From Gammaproteobacteria bacterium (GTDB lineage: Bacteria; Pseudomonadota; Gammaproteobacteria; Acidiferrobacterales; Sulfurifustaceae), in the NCBI GenBank assembly GCA_004298065.1, contig SCRL01000074.1:1-64000 (forward strand): a stretch of DNA of 64,000 nt, written 5' to 3'. Position numbers and translations under genes: made by a program. Positions 55,785-64,000 of this stretch are shown piece after piece. The notes under the pieces are model-generated. The model worked only from the letters and a program-made list of their open reading frames with translations, searched no databases and was not told the DNA's origin. Each line of letters starts with the position of its first letter. Positions within the stretch are counted from its first letter, which is position 1.

Positions 55785-56300
55785 ATGGGCCGCCAAAGAC
55801 TGCCACAACCGAAAAGCTCCGCCTACATCACCCCCGAGGGCGCGAACCAGCTGCGCGACGAACTCGACCGCCTGTGGCGCGTCGAGCGCCCCAAGGTGAC
55901 ACAGGCGGTGTCCGAGGCCGCGGCTCAGGGCGACCGCTCGGAGAATGCCGAGTACATCTACGGCAAGAAGCGACTGCGCGAGATCGACCGGCGCATTCGC
56001 TATATCCAGAAACGCCTGGACGAGATCAAAGTCGTGGACCGCGCGCCGGAAGACACGGGCAAGGTGTTCTTCGGCGCCTGGGTGCGGCTCGAGGACGACG
56101 ACGGGAAAACCCACACTTACCGCATCGTCGGCGCCGACGAGTTCGATCCCGCGCGGGGCTGGATCAGCGTGGACTCGCCGCTCGCACGCGTCTTGCTCAA
56201 AAAAGGTGCGGGCGACGAGGTCGAGGTCCACTTGCCCACGGGCCGCAAGGCGTACTGGGTGCTCGCGGTGAGTTACCAGCCGCCGGGGTCCGCCGGCTAA
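55785..56300 (+). CDS. greB: Transcript-cleavage elongation factor GreB
   Basis: 171 residues. N-terminal coiled coil (ITPEGANQLRDELDRLWRVE to QKRLDEIKVV) with the acidic tip region, and C-terminal FKBP-like domain including FFGAWVRLEDDDG and VDSPLARVLLKKGAGDEVEV (20 residues). Rescues backtracked RNA polymerase. Divergent from mug; the ATG codons share CCATGG. Slightly longer than E. coli GreB (158). Confidence 0.93.
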   Translation: MGRQRLPQPKSSAYITPEGANQLRDELDRLWRVERPKVTQAVSEAAAQGDRSENAEYIYGKKRLREIDRRIRYIQKRLDEIKVVDRAPEDTGKVFFGAWVRLEDDDGKTHTYRIVGADEFDPARGWISVDSPLARVLLKKGAGDEVEVHLPTGRKAYWVLAVSYQPPGSAG

Positions 56301-56410
56301 CGACCGGCGGGTAGCGGCGTTGCCGGGGCCGGGGCATCCCGGCTATGCTGGCTTCGCCGCGGAGGATGGCTGTGCTCAATGGACCTCAATAACAAGATAA
56401 AGGAGCGCTC

Positions 56411-56812
56411 GTGACACATTCCAAGATTCGCATCGCGCTGCTCGGACTGGGCGAGGTTGGCGAGTTGTTCGCCGAACGGCTGCTCGGCAAAATTCAGGAA
56501 AGCAAACTGCCCATCGAGATCGTCGCGGTCGCCGACCGCAACACCGAGTCGCCCGTGGCACTCGGTTTCAAGCACAGCGGCATCCCGGTGTTCAAGCATG
56601 CCTTCGAGGTCGTCAAGCTCGGCGACCACGTGGACATCATCTTCGACCTCACCGGCGACCCGATGGTGCGCCGCGCACTGCGCATGCAGATGAAGGATTC
56701 CGAGAACACCCACACGGTGATCGCCCCCGAGGTGGTCGCGCGCCTGCTCTATTATTTCTTCTACGAAGAGATGAAGTTCCCCGAGAAGCACAAGGGCAGC
56801 CAGGGCTACTAG
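56411..56812 (+). CDS. Single-domain Rossmann NAD(P)-binding protein, function unknown
   Basis: 133 residues from GTG at 56411 with AAGGAG seven bases upstream. ALLGLGEVGELFAERL is a dinucleotide-binding loop like that of homoserine dehydrogenase, and HVDIIFDLTGDPMVRRAL follows. There is no catalytic second domain: the chain ends in YEEMKFPEKHKGSQGY. It may be a cofactor sensor or partner of another protein. Alone between greB and the convergent VIT gene. Confidence 0.75.
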   Translation: MTHSKIRIALLGLGEVGELFAERLLGKIQESKLPIEIVAVADRNTESPVALGFKHSGIPVFKHAFEVVKLGDHVDIIFDLTGDPMVRRALRMQMKDSENTHTVIAPEVVARLLYYFFYEEMKFPEKHKGSQGY

Positions 56813-56830
56813 GACGGCCGCCGCCGGCGT

Positions 56831-57859
56831 TCAGGCCAGGCTCACGCCCAGCAGTTTTCCAATCAGAAACGTCGCGCCGCCCGCGGCGGCGCCGATGGCG
56901 AGCATCCTCGTCCCGCCCCACCACGCGTTGCGTCCGCTAAAGAGACTCAAACTGGCCCCCACCGCCGCCAACGCCACGCCGGCAACGATCGCGGCGACAA
57001 GCACGCCGCCGTCACGCAAAATCAGGAACGGCGCCAGCGGGATGATCGCGCCGACGCTGAAGGCAAGAAACGAGTAAATCGCCGCGCCCCAGGGCGAGCC
57101 GAGATCGTCGGGATTCAGCCCCAACTCCTCACGCGACAGCGTGTCGAGCGCGTGCGCCGGCGTTTTCAGCATCTCACCCGCCATCGCCCGCGCCTGCTCC
57201 AGCGGAATACCCCGCGCGGCGTAGATCAGCGCCAGCTCCTCCTGTTCCTCCTCGGGATAGAGCGCGAGCTCTTCCTTCTCCAGCCCGATCTGGTATTCGT
57301 ACATCTCGCGCTGCGAGCGCATGGACACATACTCACCCGCGGCCATGGAGAACGCCCCCGCGAGCAGCCCGGCCACGCCGGATAGCAAAATGATTTTCGT
57401 GTCGCCGGTGGCGCCGGCAACACCCATGATAAGACTCGTATTCGACACCAGCCCGTCGTTCACGCCGAACACCGCGGCGCGCAGGTTGCCGCCCTGGGCG
57501 ACACCGCGATGGCGCTCGCCGATGTCGGCCAGCGTCGCTGGCATGGCATGGGTCTTGGGCGCGTACGGCGCGCGGTATACCGAAATGCCGCGCACCTTCA
57601 TCGCCGCCAGCACCGGCAGCAGGCGCCGCGGCCCGAACGCGCGCACGAGCGCCCCAACTATGCGCGTGCGCGCCGACGGCGCGAACACCGGCACGTGTCC
57701 ACCGGTCTTCTCGATCTCCTGCGCCCAGCGTTTCGCCTGCGTCTCGGCCATGCGCTTGAGCGCGGCGAACAGGCCGCTGCGCGTCTCGTCGCGCTCGACG
57801 TGCACCAGCACCTCGTAGAGCCAGGCCGATTCCATCTCGTCGCGCCAGTTTTCGAGCAT
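56831..57859 (-). CDS. VIT1/CCC1-family iron or manganese transporter with ferritin-like N-terminus
   Basis: 342 residues. The N-terminal ~140 residues are helical with a rubrerythrin-like ExxR-type pattern (ENWRDEMESAWLYEVL, HVERDETRSGLFAALKR), and the C-terminal VIT domain has five helices and FGVNDGLVSNTSLIMGVAG plus GEYVSMRSQREMYEYQ. It should move Fe2+ or Mn2+ across the inner membrane. The start is 3 bases after the Rieske fusion stop. Confidence 0.88.
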   Translation of the reverse strand: MLENWRDEMESAWLYEVLVHVERDETRSGLFAALKRMAETQAKRWAQEIEKTGGHVPVFAPSARTRIVGALVRAFGPRRLLPVLAAMKVRGISVYRAPYAPKTHAMPATLADIGERHRGVAQGGNLRAAVFGVNDGLVSNTSLIMGVAGATGDTKIILLSGVAGLLAGAFSMAAGEYVSMRSQREMYEYQIGLEKEELALYPEEEQEELALIYAARGIPLEQARAMAGEMLKTPAHALDTLSREELGLNPDDLGSPWGAAIYSFLAFSVGAIIPLAPFLILRDGGVLVAAIVAGVALAAVGASLSLFSGRNAWWGGTRMLAIGAAAGGATFLIGKLLGVSLA

Positions 57860-57862
57860 CGC

Positions 57863-58969
57863 TCAGCCCTTTTCGACATCCAGCCGGTGTGCCTTGCGCC
57901 CGGCGCGCTCGGTCGATTCCACCGTAGGGCAATGCGCCAGCAACATCTTGGCGTGCGTCACCTGGCGCTGAATAAGCTCGCGTGCGCCGCGCCGAAGCTC
58001 CTCGCTGTGCATTACCTGCGCCACGTTGCGTTCCATATCTTCCGCCGACCAGCCACGGGAATGGGCGATGTACGGGAACGGTGGAAAGGTAAAACCAAGC
58101 TCGGAAAAAAATCCGAGCAAGTGGCCAGCGACATCCTGTACGTTGTCCTGACCGCCGATGATAATGAACCCGGCGGTTTTGTTGCGGATCAATACCCGGT
58201 TTTGAATCGTAATCTGGTTCTGCACGCAATTCAGACGCTCGGCCATCTTGTAGTAAAGCGAGCTCGATGCACCCCAGCGGATTGGCGTCGCCAGCAACGC
58301 GACGTCCGCCCAGTGCACCAGCGCATCGTAGACCTGCTCCATCTGGTCCTTATCGTCCATTTGCGTGATTGAACACGGCCACGTACAGGCGTGCGCGCTC
58401 TTCGAGTAATACCCTTCGCAGTGGCGGAAACGCAGGTCGTTCAACCGGATCAGGCGCGTCTCGCAACCGAGCGCCCCGCCAGCGTGTTCGAGCGCCACCT
58501 GCAACAGCGCCTCGGAGGCGAAATAGCGTGGGAAGGCGGCGTCCATCACGGTGGTCGAAATACCGACGACGCGAATCGGACCGTCGGTGCGCACAATCGG
58601 ACGTTCGAGCGGATGCGGCAGATGCGGCTTTTTGCGCCGCGGCGTCGCCGCCGGCAACTGCACGTACAACCGTCCGTTCTCGACCTTGACAGCGTGACTC
58701 GGCACCGCATCGTCTTCGTAACCCGGCTCACCGAGACCGGTACGACGGTGGAATTTCCAGTGATGCCATGGACAAATAAGATAGTCGCCGTCGAGATGGC
58801 CCTGTCCCAGCGGACCGCCGGCGTGGTTGCAGACGCCTGACACCGCTCCAAACTCGCCATCACGCCAGGTAATGGCCAGGCGCACATGCCCGACGGTCGT
58901 TTCGCTCACCGGCTGGCGTTTGAAATCGTCGGCGGGGCCCAAGTCGTGCCATTCGTTCTTGTTGGTCAT
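57863..58969 (-). CDS. Fusion of Rieske [2Fe-2S] domain and flavodoxin-fold NAD(P)H oxidoreductase
   Basis: 368 residues from ATG at 58969 (GAGG upstream). Residues 1-110 form a Rieske domain with CNH and CPWH cluster ligands (spacing about 17). Residues 130-368 are a flavodoxin-like FMN reductase with VVGISTTVMDAAFP and IIGGQDNVQDV. Electrons from NAD(P)H and FMN could pass to the Rieske centre in one chain. No partner oxygenase is nearby. It sits between hrpB and the VIT gene. Confidence 0.88.
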   Translation of the reverse strand: MTNKNEWHDLGPADDFKRQPVSETTVGHVRLAITWRDGEFGAVSGVCNHAGGPLGQGHLDGDYLICPWHHWKFHRRTGLGEPGYEDDAVPSHAVKVENGRLYVQLPAATPRRKKPHLPHPLERPIVRTDGPIRVVGISTTVMDAAFPRYFASEALLQVALEHAGGALGCETRLIRLNDLRFRHCEGYYSKSAHACTWPCSITQMDDKDQMEQVYDALVHWADVALLATPIRWGASSSLYYKMAERLNCVQNQITIQNRVLIRNKTAGFIIIGGQDNVQDVAGHLLGFFSELGFTFPPFPYIAHSRGWSAEDMERNVAQVMHSEELRRGARELIQRQVTHAKMLLAHCPTVESTERAGRKAHRLDVEKG

Positions 58970-59022
58970 GGCTGCCTCGTTGGTGAAATCTCCGGGACGG
59001 TGGATAGCTTAGTTCACCCAAC

Positions 59023-61530
59023 CTATGATCGGCGTTTAGCCCGGGCGGTGGGTTGAGCGCTCCACGGGTCATCGGGCCACGGGTGTTTCGGGTAACGCCC
59101 CTTCAACTCTCTCTTCACCTCGGCGTAGGTCCGCTCCCAGAAGCCGCGCAGATCCTGCGTCACCTGGATCGGCCGGCCCGCCGGCGACAGCAGGTGCAGC
59201 GTCACCGGTATTCTGCCAAAGCCGACGCGCGGCGTGTCGGCCTGACCGAACATCTCCTGCAATTTCACCGCCAGCACCGGCGGCTGGCCGGGTTCATATT
59301 CGAGCGCCCGGCGCGAACCGCTCGGCACCGCGAGGTGCGTCGGCGCGCCTTCGTCCAGTCGCTGTTGCTGTTTCCAGTCGAGCAGGCTCTTGAGGGCATG
59401 CAGCACATCCAGCCGGGCCAGATGATCGCGGCGCGTGACACCATCGAGGTGCGGCCCGAGCCAGCGTTCGACCTCTGCGAGCAGCGCGGCATCGGATACA
59501 TCCGGCCAGTTTTCCTCCGGCGCCCATTCGCACAGGCACAGCACCCGCGCCTGCCACTGGCGCGCCTCGTGCGTCCACGGAAGCGCATCGAGGCCTAGTT
59601 GACGGATGCCGTCGAGCATCGCCGCGCGCAGCTTTTCCGGATCGGCTTTCACGAGCGGCTTGCTTTCCAGCAGCAGTGCGCTGAAGCGCTCCTCGCGCCG
59701 CGCGATCACAACCGATTGCACCTCGTCCCAGCGCACGATGTCTTCCACCTTAATATGTTCGGGCAAATGCTCGCGCAGCGTTTCGGGCTCGACCGGTGCG
59801 GCCAGATAAATCTGGCCCTCCGTTTCGCCCGCGTCCATGCTCGCGGCCACGATACACGGCTGGCGCAGGCGCATCTCGGACGGATGCAGGCGCGCACCGC
59901 GGCCGGAGGCCAGCAGGTAACGTTCCGCGCCGGGAGTACGCGCAAGCGCCACGCGGTCAGGATAGGCCAGCGCGAGCAGCAATCCGGCTTGGCCAATGTC
60001 GCCGCCCTCCTGCTTCTTTCCCACCAACAGTCGCTGGTACTGTTGCGCCGCCTGGTTCACGCGGGCACAACCGTTGGGGTCAGCGTTATGCGATTGCGCA
60101 CCCTGACGACCCTGCGCGCGGAACGCGCGCAGGGCCTCCAGACGCGCCTCGAAATCCACCGTGCGCCGCGCCTCGCCCACGAGAATATCGCGCTCGGACA
60201 GCAACGCCGCGATATCGCACGCGAGCCTCCCCGACCCCTGCTGCTGTGCCAGCGCGAGCATGTGCGCCAGACGCGGATGCAGCGGCAGCCGCGCCATGGC
60301 GCGCCCGGTGCCGGTGATATTGCCTTCGGCGTCGATGGCATCGAGATCGGTCAGTAACGCGCGTGCCTGGTTCATGGCTGCGTCCGGCGGCGGGTCGAGC
60401 CAGGCGAGACTCTTGGCATCTTTTGCGCCCCACGCGGCGAGTTCGAGCGCGAGCGGCGCGAGATCGGCCTGGCGAATCTCCGGAATAGATTGCGGAATCA
60501 GCCCGCGCTGCGTGGTCTCGGTCCAGAGGCGATAGCACGCGCCCGGCGCCAAACGCCCGGCGCGGCCGGCGCGCTGCGCCGCCGAGGCCGCCGAAATGCG
60601 CTGCGTCGTCAGGCGCGAGAGTCCGGATTTCGGATCGAACTGCGGCACGCGCGCATAGCCCGAATCCACCACGACGCGCACGCCCTCGATGGTGAGGCTG
60701 GTCTCGGCGATGGGCGTGGCCAGCACCACCTTACGCCGCGCGCCGGATTGCAATGCCTGATCCTGCGCCTCCCATGGCAAATCACCATAGAGCGGAAAGA
60801 CACCTGCGGTTCCACGTAGCGATGTTTCGAGCAATTCCTGCGTGCGGCGGATTTCCCAGGCGCCGGGCAGAAACGCCAGCACGTCGCCCTCCTGCGTTTT
60901 CAATGCGCCCAAAACCGCGTCGGCCACTGCCTGCGGCGACGGGCCGTCCGGATCACGCGCCAAATAACGAAGATCCACCGGATAGCTGCGGCCCTCGCTG
61001 CTGACAATCGGTGCATCGCCGAGCAGCTTCGAGACCGCGGCGCCGTCAAGCGTTGCCGACATCACCAGCACCTTCAGGTCAGGACGCAGGTGGCGCCGGC
61101 TGTCGAGCGTAAGCGCGAGCGCCAGGTCGGCGTGCAGGTGGCGCTCGTGGAACTCGTCGAAGATGACGAGCCCGACGCCGTCGAGACCGGGATCGGACTG
61201 GAGCCGTCGAGTAAGGATTCCTTCGGTCAATACCTCGATGCGCGTCGCTTTCGACACCTTGGCGTCGAAACGGATGCGATAACCGACCGTTTCGCCGATC
61301 GCTTCGTTGCGCAGGTGGGACATACGCGCCGCGGCGGCACGTGCCGCGAGCCGGCGCGGTTCGAGCATCAGGATTGAACGGTTGCCAAGCCAGGGTTCGT
61401 CGAGCAGCGCCAACGGCACGAGCGTGGTCTTGCCCGCACCCGGCGGCGCCTGCAACACCACGGCGTCGTGCGCCGCGAGCGCGGCGCGCAGCCGTGGCAA
61501 CGCTTCTTCGATGGGCAAAGAAGATTTCAC
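59023..61530 (-). CDS. hrpB: ATP-dependent RNA helicase HrpB
   Basis: 835 residues. Motif I is APPGAGKTTL, motif II reads DEFH (as in E. coli HrpB), then SATLDGAAVS and the VI motif QRAGRAGR. The C-terminal domain ends GRYPKHPWPDDPWSA, matching E. coli (GRYPKHVWPDDP). The start GTG at 61530 gives MKSSLPIEEALP, close to E. coli MSSLPVAAVLP. The GTG lies at the edge of the dispersed CAGGATT repeat, which occupies the leader. Confidence 0.95.
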   Translation of the reverse strand: MKSSLPIEEALPRLRAALAAHDAVVLQAPPGAGKTTLVPLALLDEPWLGNRSILMLEPRRLAARAAAARMSHLRNEAIGETVGYRIRFDAKVSKATRIEVLTEGILTRRLQSDPGLDGVGLVIFDEFHERHLHADLALALTLDSRRHLRPDLKVLVMSATLDGAAVSKLLGDAPIVSSEGRSYPVDLRYLARDPDGPSPQAVADAVLGALKTQEGDVLAFLPGAWEIRRTQELLETSLRGTAGVFPLYGDLPWEAQDQALQSGARRKVVLATPIAETSLTIEGVRVVVDSGYARVPQFDPKSGLSRLTTQRISAASAAQRAGRAGRLAPGACYRLWTETTQRGLIPQSIPEIRQADLAPLALELAAWGAKDAKSLAWLDPPPDAAMNQARALLTDLDAIDAEGNITGTGRAMARLPLHPRLAHMLALAQQQGSGRLACDIAALLSERDILVGEARRTVDFEARLEALRAFRAQGRQGAQSHNADPNGCARVNQAAQQYQRLLVGKKQEGGDIGQAGLLLALAYPDRVALARTPGAERYLLASGRGARLHPSEMRLRQPCIVAASMDAGETEGQIYLAAPVEPETLREHLPEHIKVEDIVRWDEVQSVVIARREERFSALLLESKPLVKADPEKLRAAMLDGIRQLGLDALPWTHEARQWQARVLCLCEWAPEENWPDVSDAALLAEVERWLGPHLDGVTRRDHLARLDVLHALKSLLDWKQQQRLDEGAPTHLAVPSGSRRALEYEPGQPPVLAVKLQEMFGQADTPRVGFGRIPVTLHLLSPAGRPIQVTQDLRGFWERTYAEVKRELKGRYPKHPWPDDPWSAQPTARAKRRS

Positions 61531-61626
61531 AGGATTAACAGGATTTTTCAGGATTTACAGGATTAAGGCAAAAGCATTTTAGTTTTAATCTTGTTAATCC
61601 TGCGTAATCCTGTGAATTGATTTTTC
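61528..61626. repeat. Dispersed CAGGATT repeat, copy 2
   Basis: Nearly identical to 8335-8436: several CAGGATT units, then TTTTAATCTTGTTAATCC (18 bases shown) and inverted AATCCTG units. On its right it ends one base before the stop codon of the minus-strand dehydrogenase gene. On its left it includes the GTG start of hrpB (CAC at 61528-61530). Confidence 0.9.
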
Positions 61627-62574
61627 TCATACAACGCGGTTGCGCGACTCGCCGCGTGCGAACGCGGCGACATTGGCCATGACCTCGTCCGCCAGTCGCT
61701 GCTGCGCCTCGAGGCTCGCCCAGGCAACGTGCGGCGTGACGATCAGGTTCGGCAAATCGACCGCGAGCAGCGGGTGATCCGCCGGCGGCGGCTCGACGTC
61801 CAGCACGTCGATGCCAGCGCCGCCGAGATGGCCGCTCTTGAGCGCCGCGAGCAACGCCTGCGGGTCCACCAGCGCGCCACGCGCCGTGTTGATCAGGACG
61901 GCGTCGCGCTTCATGCGCGCCAGCTCCGATGCGCCGATCAAATGGTGTGTTTCAGACGTGAGCGGCAGATGCAACGTCAACACGTCGGCCTCGGTCAGCA
62001 CCTGCTCAAACGGCGCGTATCCGGGTCGCACCGTGGCTACACCGCGGCGTTCGGCCAGCAATACGCGCATGCCGAAAGCCGCGCCCAGGCGCGCCACCGC
62101 CTGCCCGAGCGAGCCGCCGCCGACGACGCCGAGCGTGGCGCCGGCGAGATCGCGGATCGGCTGCGTCAGCAGGCAAAAAACATTCGAGCGTGACCAGTGC
62201 CCGGCGCGCAGGTCGTCGCGATAGCCGAAGAGGCTGCGGCGCAGCGCCAGCATCAGCGCGAACACGTGCTCCGGCACGGTGTTGACGGCGTAGCCGCGCA
62301 CGTTGGCGACGGCGATGCCGCAGCGGCGCGCCGCCTCGATGTCGATATTGTCTACCCCGGTCGCGGTCGCCGCGATGAGCCTCAGGCGCGGCAGCGCCGC
62401 CATGTGCCCGGCGGTGATACGGACCTTGTTGGTCAGCACGACCTCGGCTTCAGCCGCACGCGCCGTCACCTCCTCCGGACGCGTGGCCGGCCACTCCCGC
62501 CAGCGGCAGTCAGCGACCGACGCGAAGCGCACGTCGCGCGCGAAGGTGTCACGGTCGAGGAGGACGATGTTCAT
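61627..62574 (-). CDS. D-2-hydroxyacid dehydrogenase, glycerate/hydroxypyruvate type
   Basis: 315 residues from MNIVLLDRDTFARD at 62574. NAD-binding loop GVVGGGSLGQAVA, the catalytic Arg in NTARGALVD, Glu in GIDVLDVEPP and His in TPHVAWAS are all present. The HprA-like class reduces hydroxypyruvate or glyoxylate. A 20-base upstream gap separates it from the divergent membrane protein gene. Downstream, its stop codon abuts the CAGGATT repeat. Confidence 0.93.
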   Translation of the reverse strand: MNIVLLDRDTFARDVRFASVADCRWREWPATRPEEVTARAAEAEVVLTNKVRITAGHMAALPRLRLIAATATGVDNIDIEAARRCGIAVANVRGYAVNTVPEHVFALMLALRRSLFGYRDDLRAGHWSRSNVFCLLTQPIRDLAGATLGVVGGGSLGQAVARLGAAFGMRVLLAERRGVATVRPGYAPFEQVLTEADVLTLHLPLTSETHHLIGASELARMKRDAVLINTARGALVDPQALLAALKSGHLGGAGIDVLDVEPPPADHPLLAVDLPNLIVTPHVAWASLEAQQRLADEVMANVAAFARGESRNRVV

Positions 62575-62651
62575 GGCGGGATGCGCGGTATGAAAACACT
62601 GGCGACCGCGCGACGCAACCACTACCATTTGGAGCAGACGGGAGGAACCGC

Positions 62652-63215
62652 ATGAAAGACCTCAGCGCACGCTACCGCCGCCACGGCGAGAGCCTGCTCA
62701 TCGAGATGAAGCTGAGCACGCTCGCGCAGCTCTTCAACTCGCTCGACCCCTCGCCGTTCCTGGAAAAGGACCTGGACGACGATGCCGAGGCGTACATCGT
62801 GGACACGGCGCGCGAGTTCCCGCCCAAGACCTCGCTGCGGCTCGTCATCCACCTGCCGCATGAGGCGATCCAGCCGGACACCGCCGAGTCGGTGGCGCAG
62901 ACGATCCACAACTATTTCGACTACAAGACCCAGATCGCCGACGCCAACCTGCGCCACAAGCTGCGCGAAGGACGCGCGAGCCTCGTCATCGGCCTGCTGT
63001 TCCTCGCCGCCTGCCTGAGCGCGCGCCAGCTCGTCGCCGGGCTCGACGGCGGCACCGCGGGTGAGATCGTGCAGGAGGGCCTGTTGATCAGCGGCTGGGT
63101 GGCGATGTGGCGCCCGATCCAGACCTTTCTGTACGACTGGTGGCCGCTGCGCAACCTGCGCACGCTCTACTACAAGCTGAGCCACATCAAGGTGGAAATC
63201 CGCCCGTCCCCCTGA
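62652..63215 (+). CDS. Membrane-associated protein of unknown function
   Basis: 187 residues. A soluble N-terminal half (KDLSARYRRHGESLLIEMKL) is followed by two hydrophobic stretches near ASLVIGLLFLAACLSA and VQEGLLISGWVAMW. It ends in a Leu/Lys-rich cytosolic tail. No known motif. It overlaps no gene and precedes the alpha/beta hydrolase by 8 bases. Confidence 0.7.
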   Translation: MKDLSARYRRHGESLLIEMKLSTLAQLFNSLDPSPFLEKDLDDDAEAYIVDTAREFPPKTSLRLVIHLPHEAIQPDTAESVAQTIHNYFDYKTQIADANLRHKLREGRASLVIGLLFLAACLSARQLVAGLDGGTAGEIVQEGLLISGWVAMWRPIQTFLYDWWPLRNLRTLYYKLSHIKVEIRPSP

Positions 63216-63222
63216 GCGGCCC

Positions 63223-64000
63223 ATGGACGAAACCCGCCGCCTTGCCCTGCCCGACGACGTGACGCTAACCTATCGCCGCTGGCGCGCACCCAATAATCCG
63301 AAACGGCAGACCCTCGTGCTACTGCACGGGCTGGCCAGCAACCACACGCGCTGGAGCGAGTTCACCGAACAAACCGCCTTGCGTGCCGATTGGGACATCC
63401 TGCGCCCCGACCTGCGCGGCCACGGCGAATCGTTCACGCGCGGACCGATCAACCTGGAAATCTGGTGCGACGACCTCGCGAAGCTGCTCGACGCCGAAGA
63501 CACGCAGCAGGTCGTGCTCACCGGCCACAGTCTCGGTGCACAGGTGGCGCTGCTCTTCGCCGCGCGTCATCCGGCACGCGTCGCCGGGCTGGTATTGATC
63601 GATCCCGTCCATCGCCCGGCGTTGCGCGGTTGGCTCAGGCTGACGTCCCATGTCGCTCCCCTGCTGCGCGCGGCCGTTGCGTTCCTGCGCCTGTTGAATC
63701 GCCTCGGGCTGCGCCGCCGACAACTCCCGCTGCGCGACCTGCGCGCGCTGGACGAAACCACGCGCGCGGTGCTCGCGCAAAGCGGTGAGGCCGGCGACAT
63801 CGTGCGCCGCTACACCTCGCCGCTCGCGGACCTGAAATATTTCCCGACCGCGCACTATGTGCAGGAACTGGTCGAAGTCACGCGCCCATTGCCACCGTCT
63901 GCGGAGATCCGCGCGCCGGTGCTGGCGCTGCTGTCGCGCGGCGTCACCTTCACCGATCCGGGAATCATGCGTACGTGGATCGCCGGTTTCCCGGCCGCCG
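63223..64000 (+). CDS. Alpha/beta-hydrolase (3' end cut by window edge)
   Basis: At least 259 residues starting MDETRRLALPDDVTL. The oxyanion region is LLHGLASNH, the nucleophile elbow GHSLGAQV with Ser near residue 102, and LIDPVHRP shows the family. The sequence runs off the window, so the final His and Asp cannot be fully placed. Eight bases after the membrane protein gene, so probably one operon. Substrate unknown. Confidence 0.85.
   Translation, partial: MDETRRLALPDDVTLTYRRWRAPNNPKRQTLVLLHGLASNHTRWSEFTEQTALRADWDILRPDLRGHGESFTRGPINLEIWCDDLAKLLDAEDTQQVVLTGHSLGAQVALLFAARHPARVAGLVLIDPVHRPALRGWLRLTSHVAPLLRAAVAFLRLLNRLGLRRRQLPLRDLRALDETTRAVLAQSGEAGDIVRRYTSPLADLKYFPTAHYVQELVEVTRPLPPSAEIRAPVLALLSRGVTFTDPGIMRTWIAGFPAA

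Overview
The window reads as a chromosomal segment of a GC-rich gammaproteobacterium. Gene orders typical of that class are present: a Pro-Arg-His-Lys-Leu tRNA cluster ahead of tig-clpP-clpX, leuCDB-asd-fimV, metH-slyX, thyA-folA, yqjD-yqjE-yqjK, and hrpB. Two TusA-type sulfur carriers, a DsrE2-type protein and a cysteine-less DsrC relative suggest a sulfur-metabolising lineage. A relative of the Acidiferrobacterales or Thioalkalivibrio group is a guess from these proteins, not something the sequence proves. I see no prophage, intact transposase, CRISPR array or rRNA operon. Coding density is high, and most genes sit in short operons with ATGA or TAATG overlaps.

Region by region. 1-3.2 kb: clpX (partial), clpP, tig and five tRNA genes. 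3.2-8.3 kb (+): folD, pgi, an MtfA-like peptidase, a rhomboid protease, thyA and folA. 8.3-15.8 kb (-): leuC-leuD-leuB-asd-fimV, with a divergent LysR regulator at 15.9 kb. 17-18.8 kb: an MFS transporter and a small membrane protein. 18.9-27.9 kb (-): aroC, an Mla-like set (permease, a degenerate ATPase, an MCE protein), a TPR lipoprotein and two exported caspase-fold proteins. 27.9-28.6 kb: a hairpin-rich non-coding element beside an AT-richer orphan gene. 28.7-32.4 kb: an MipA-type porin, a metallopeptidase/ATP-grasp pair and a well-expressed-looking unknown gene. 32.5-36.4 kb: metH and slyX. 36.4-38.3 kb (-): yqiA, a compact SRAP-like gene, a HAD hydrolase and a tusA paralogue in one overlapping operon. 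38.4-45.9 kb: lipoprotein, OYE-family oxidoreductase, yqjDEK, mgtC, peroxiredoxin, terB, an RRM protein, a cold-shock gene and the DsrC relative. 46-50.5 kb: nhaA and a lipoprotein/M48 protease cluster. 50.6-55.2 kb (-): an operon of dsrE2, SDR, tusA, peroxiredoxin-like, epimerase, tetR and methyltransferase genes. 55.2-64 kb: mug, greB, a one-domain Rossmann protein, a VIT transporter, a Rieske/flavin reductase fusion, hrpB, a hydroxyacid dehydrogenase, a membrane protein and an alpha/beta hydrolase cut by the window end.

The most distinctive points are these. (1) The dsrE2-tusA operon has two AGAC-N4-GTCT palindromes placed on a TTGACA promoter and encodes its own TetR regulator. (2) The Mla-like locus carries an ATPase that has lost every catalytic motif, followed by a TPR lipoprotein and two exported caspase-like proteins. 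(3) A 143-residue SRAP-like protein makes sense only if a GTG start is used, which places its Cys at position 2. (4) A DsrC-family protein lacks both functional cysteines and has a CRP-type palindrome just before its start. (5) Two copies of a 100-bp CAGGATT repeat lie 53 kb apart, each flush with gene ends, and one abuts the hrpB start codon. (6) A 250-bp element contains four near-perfect hairpins.
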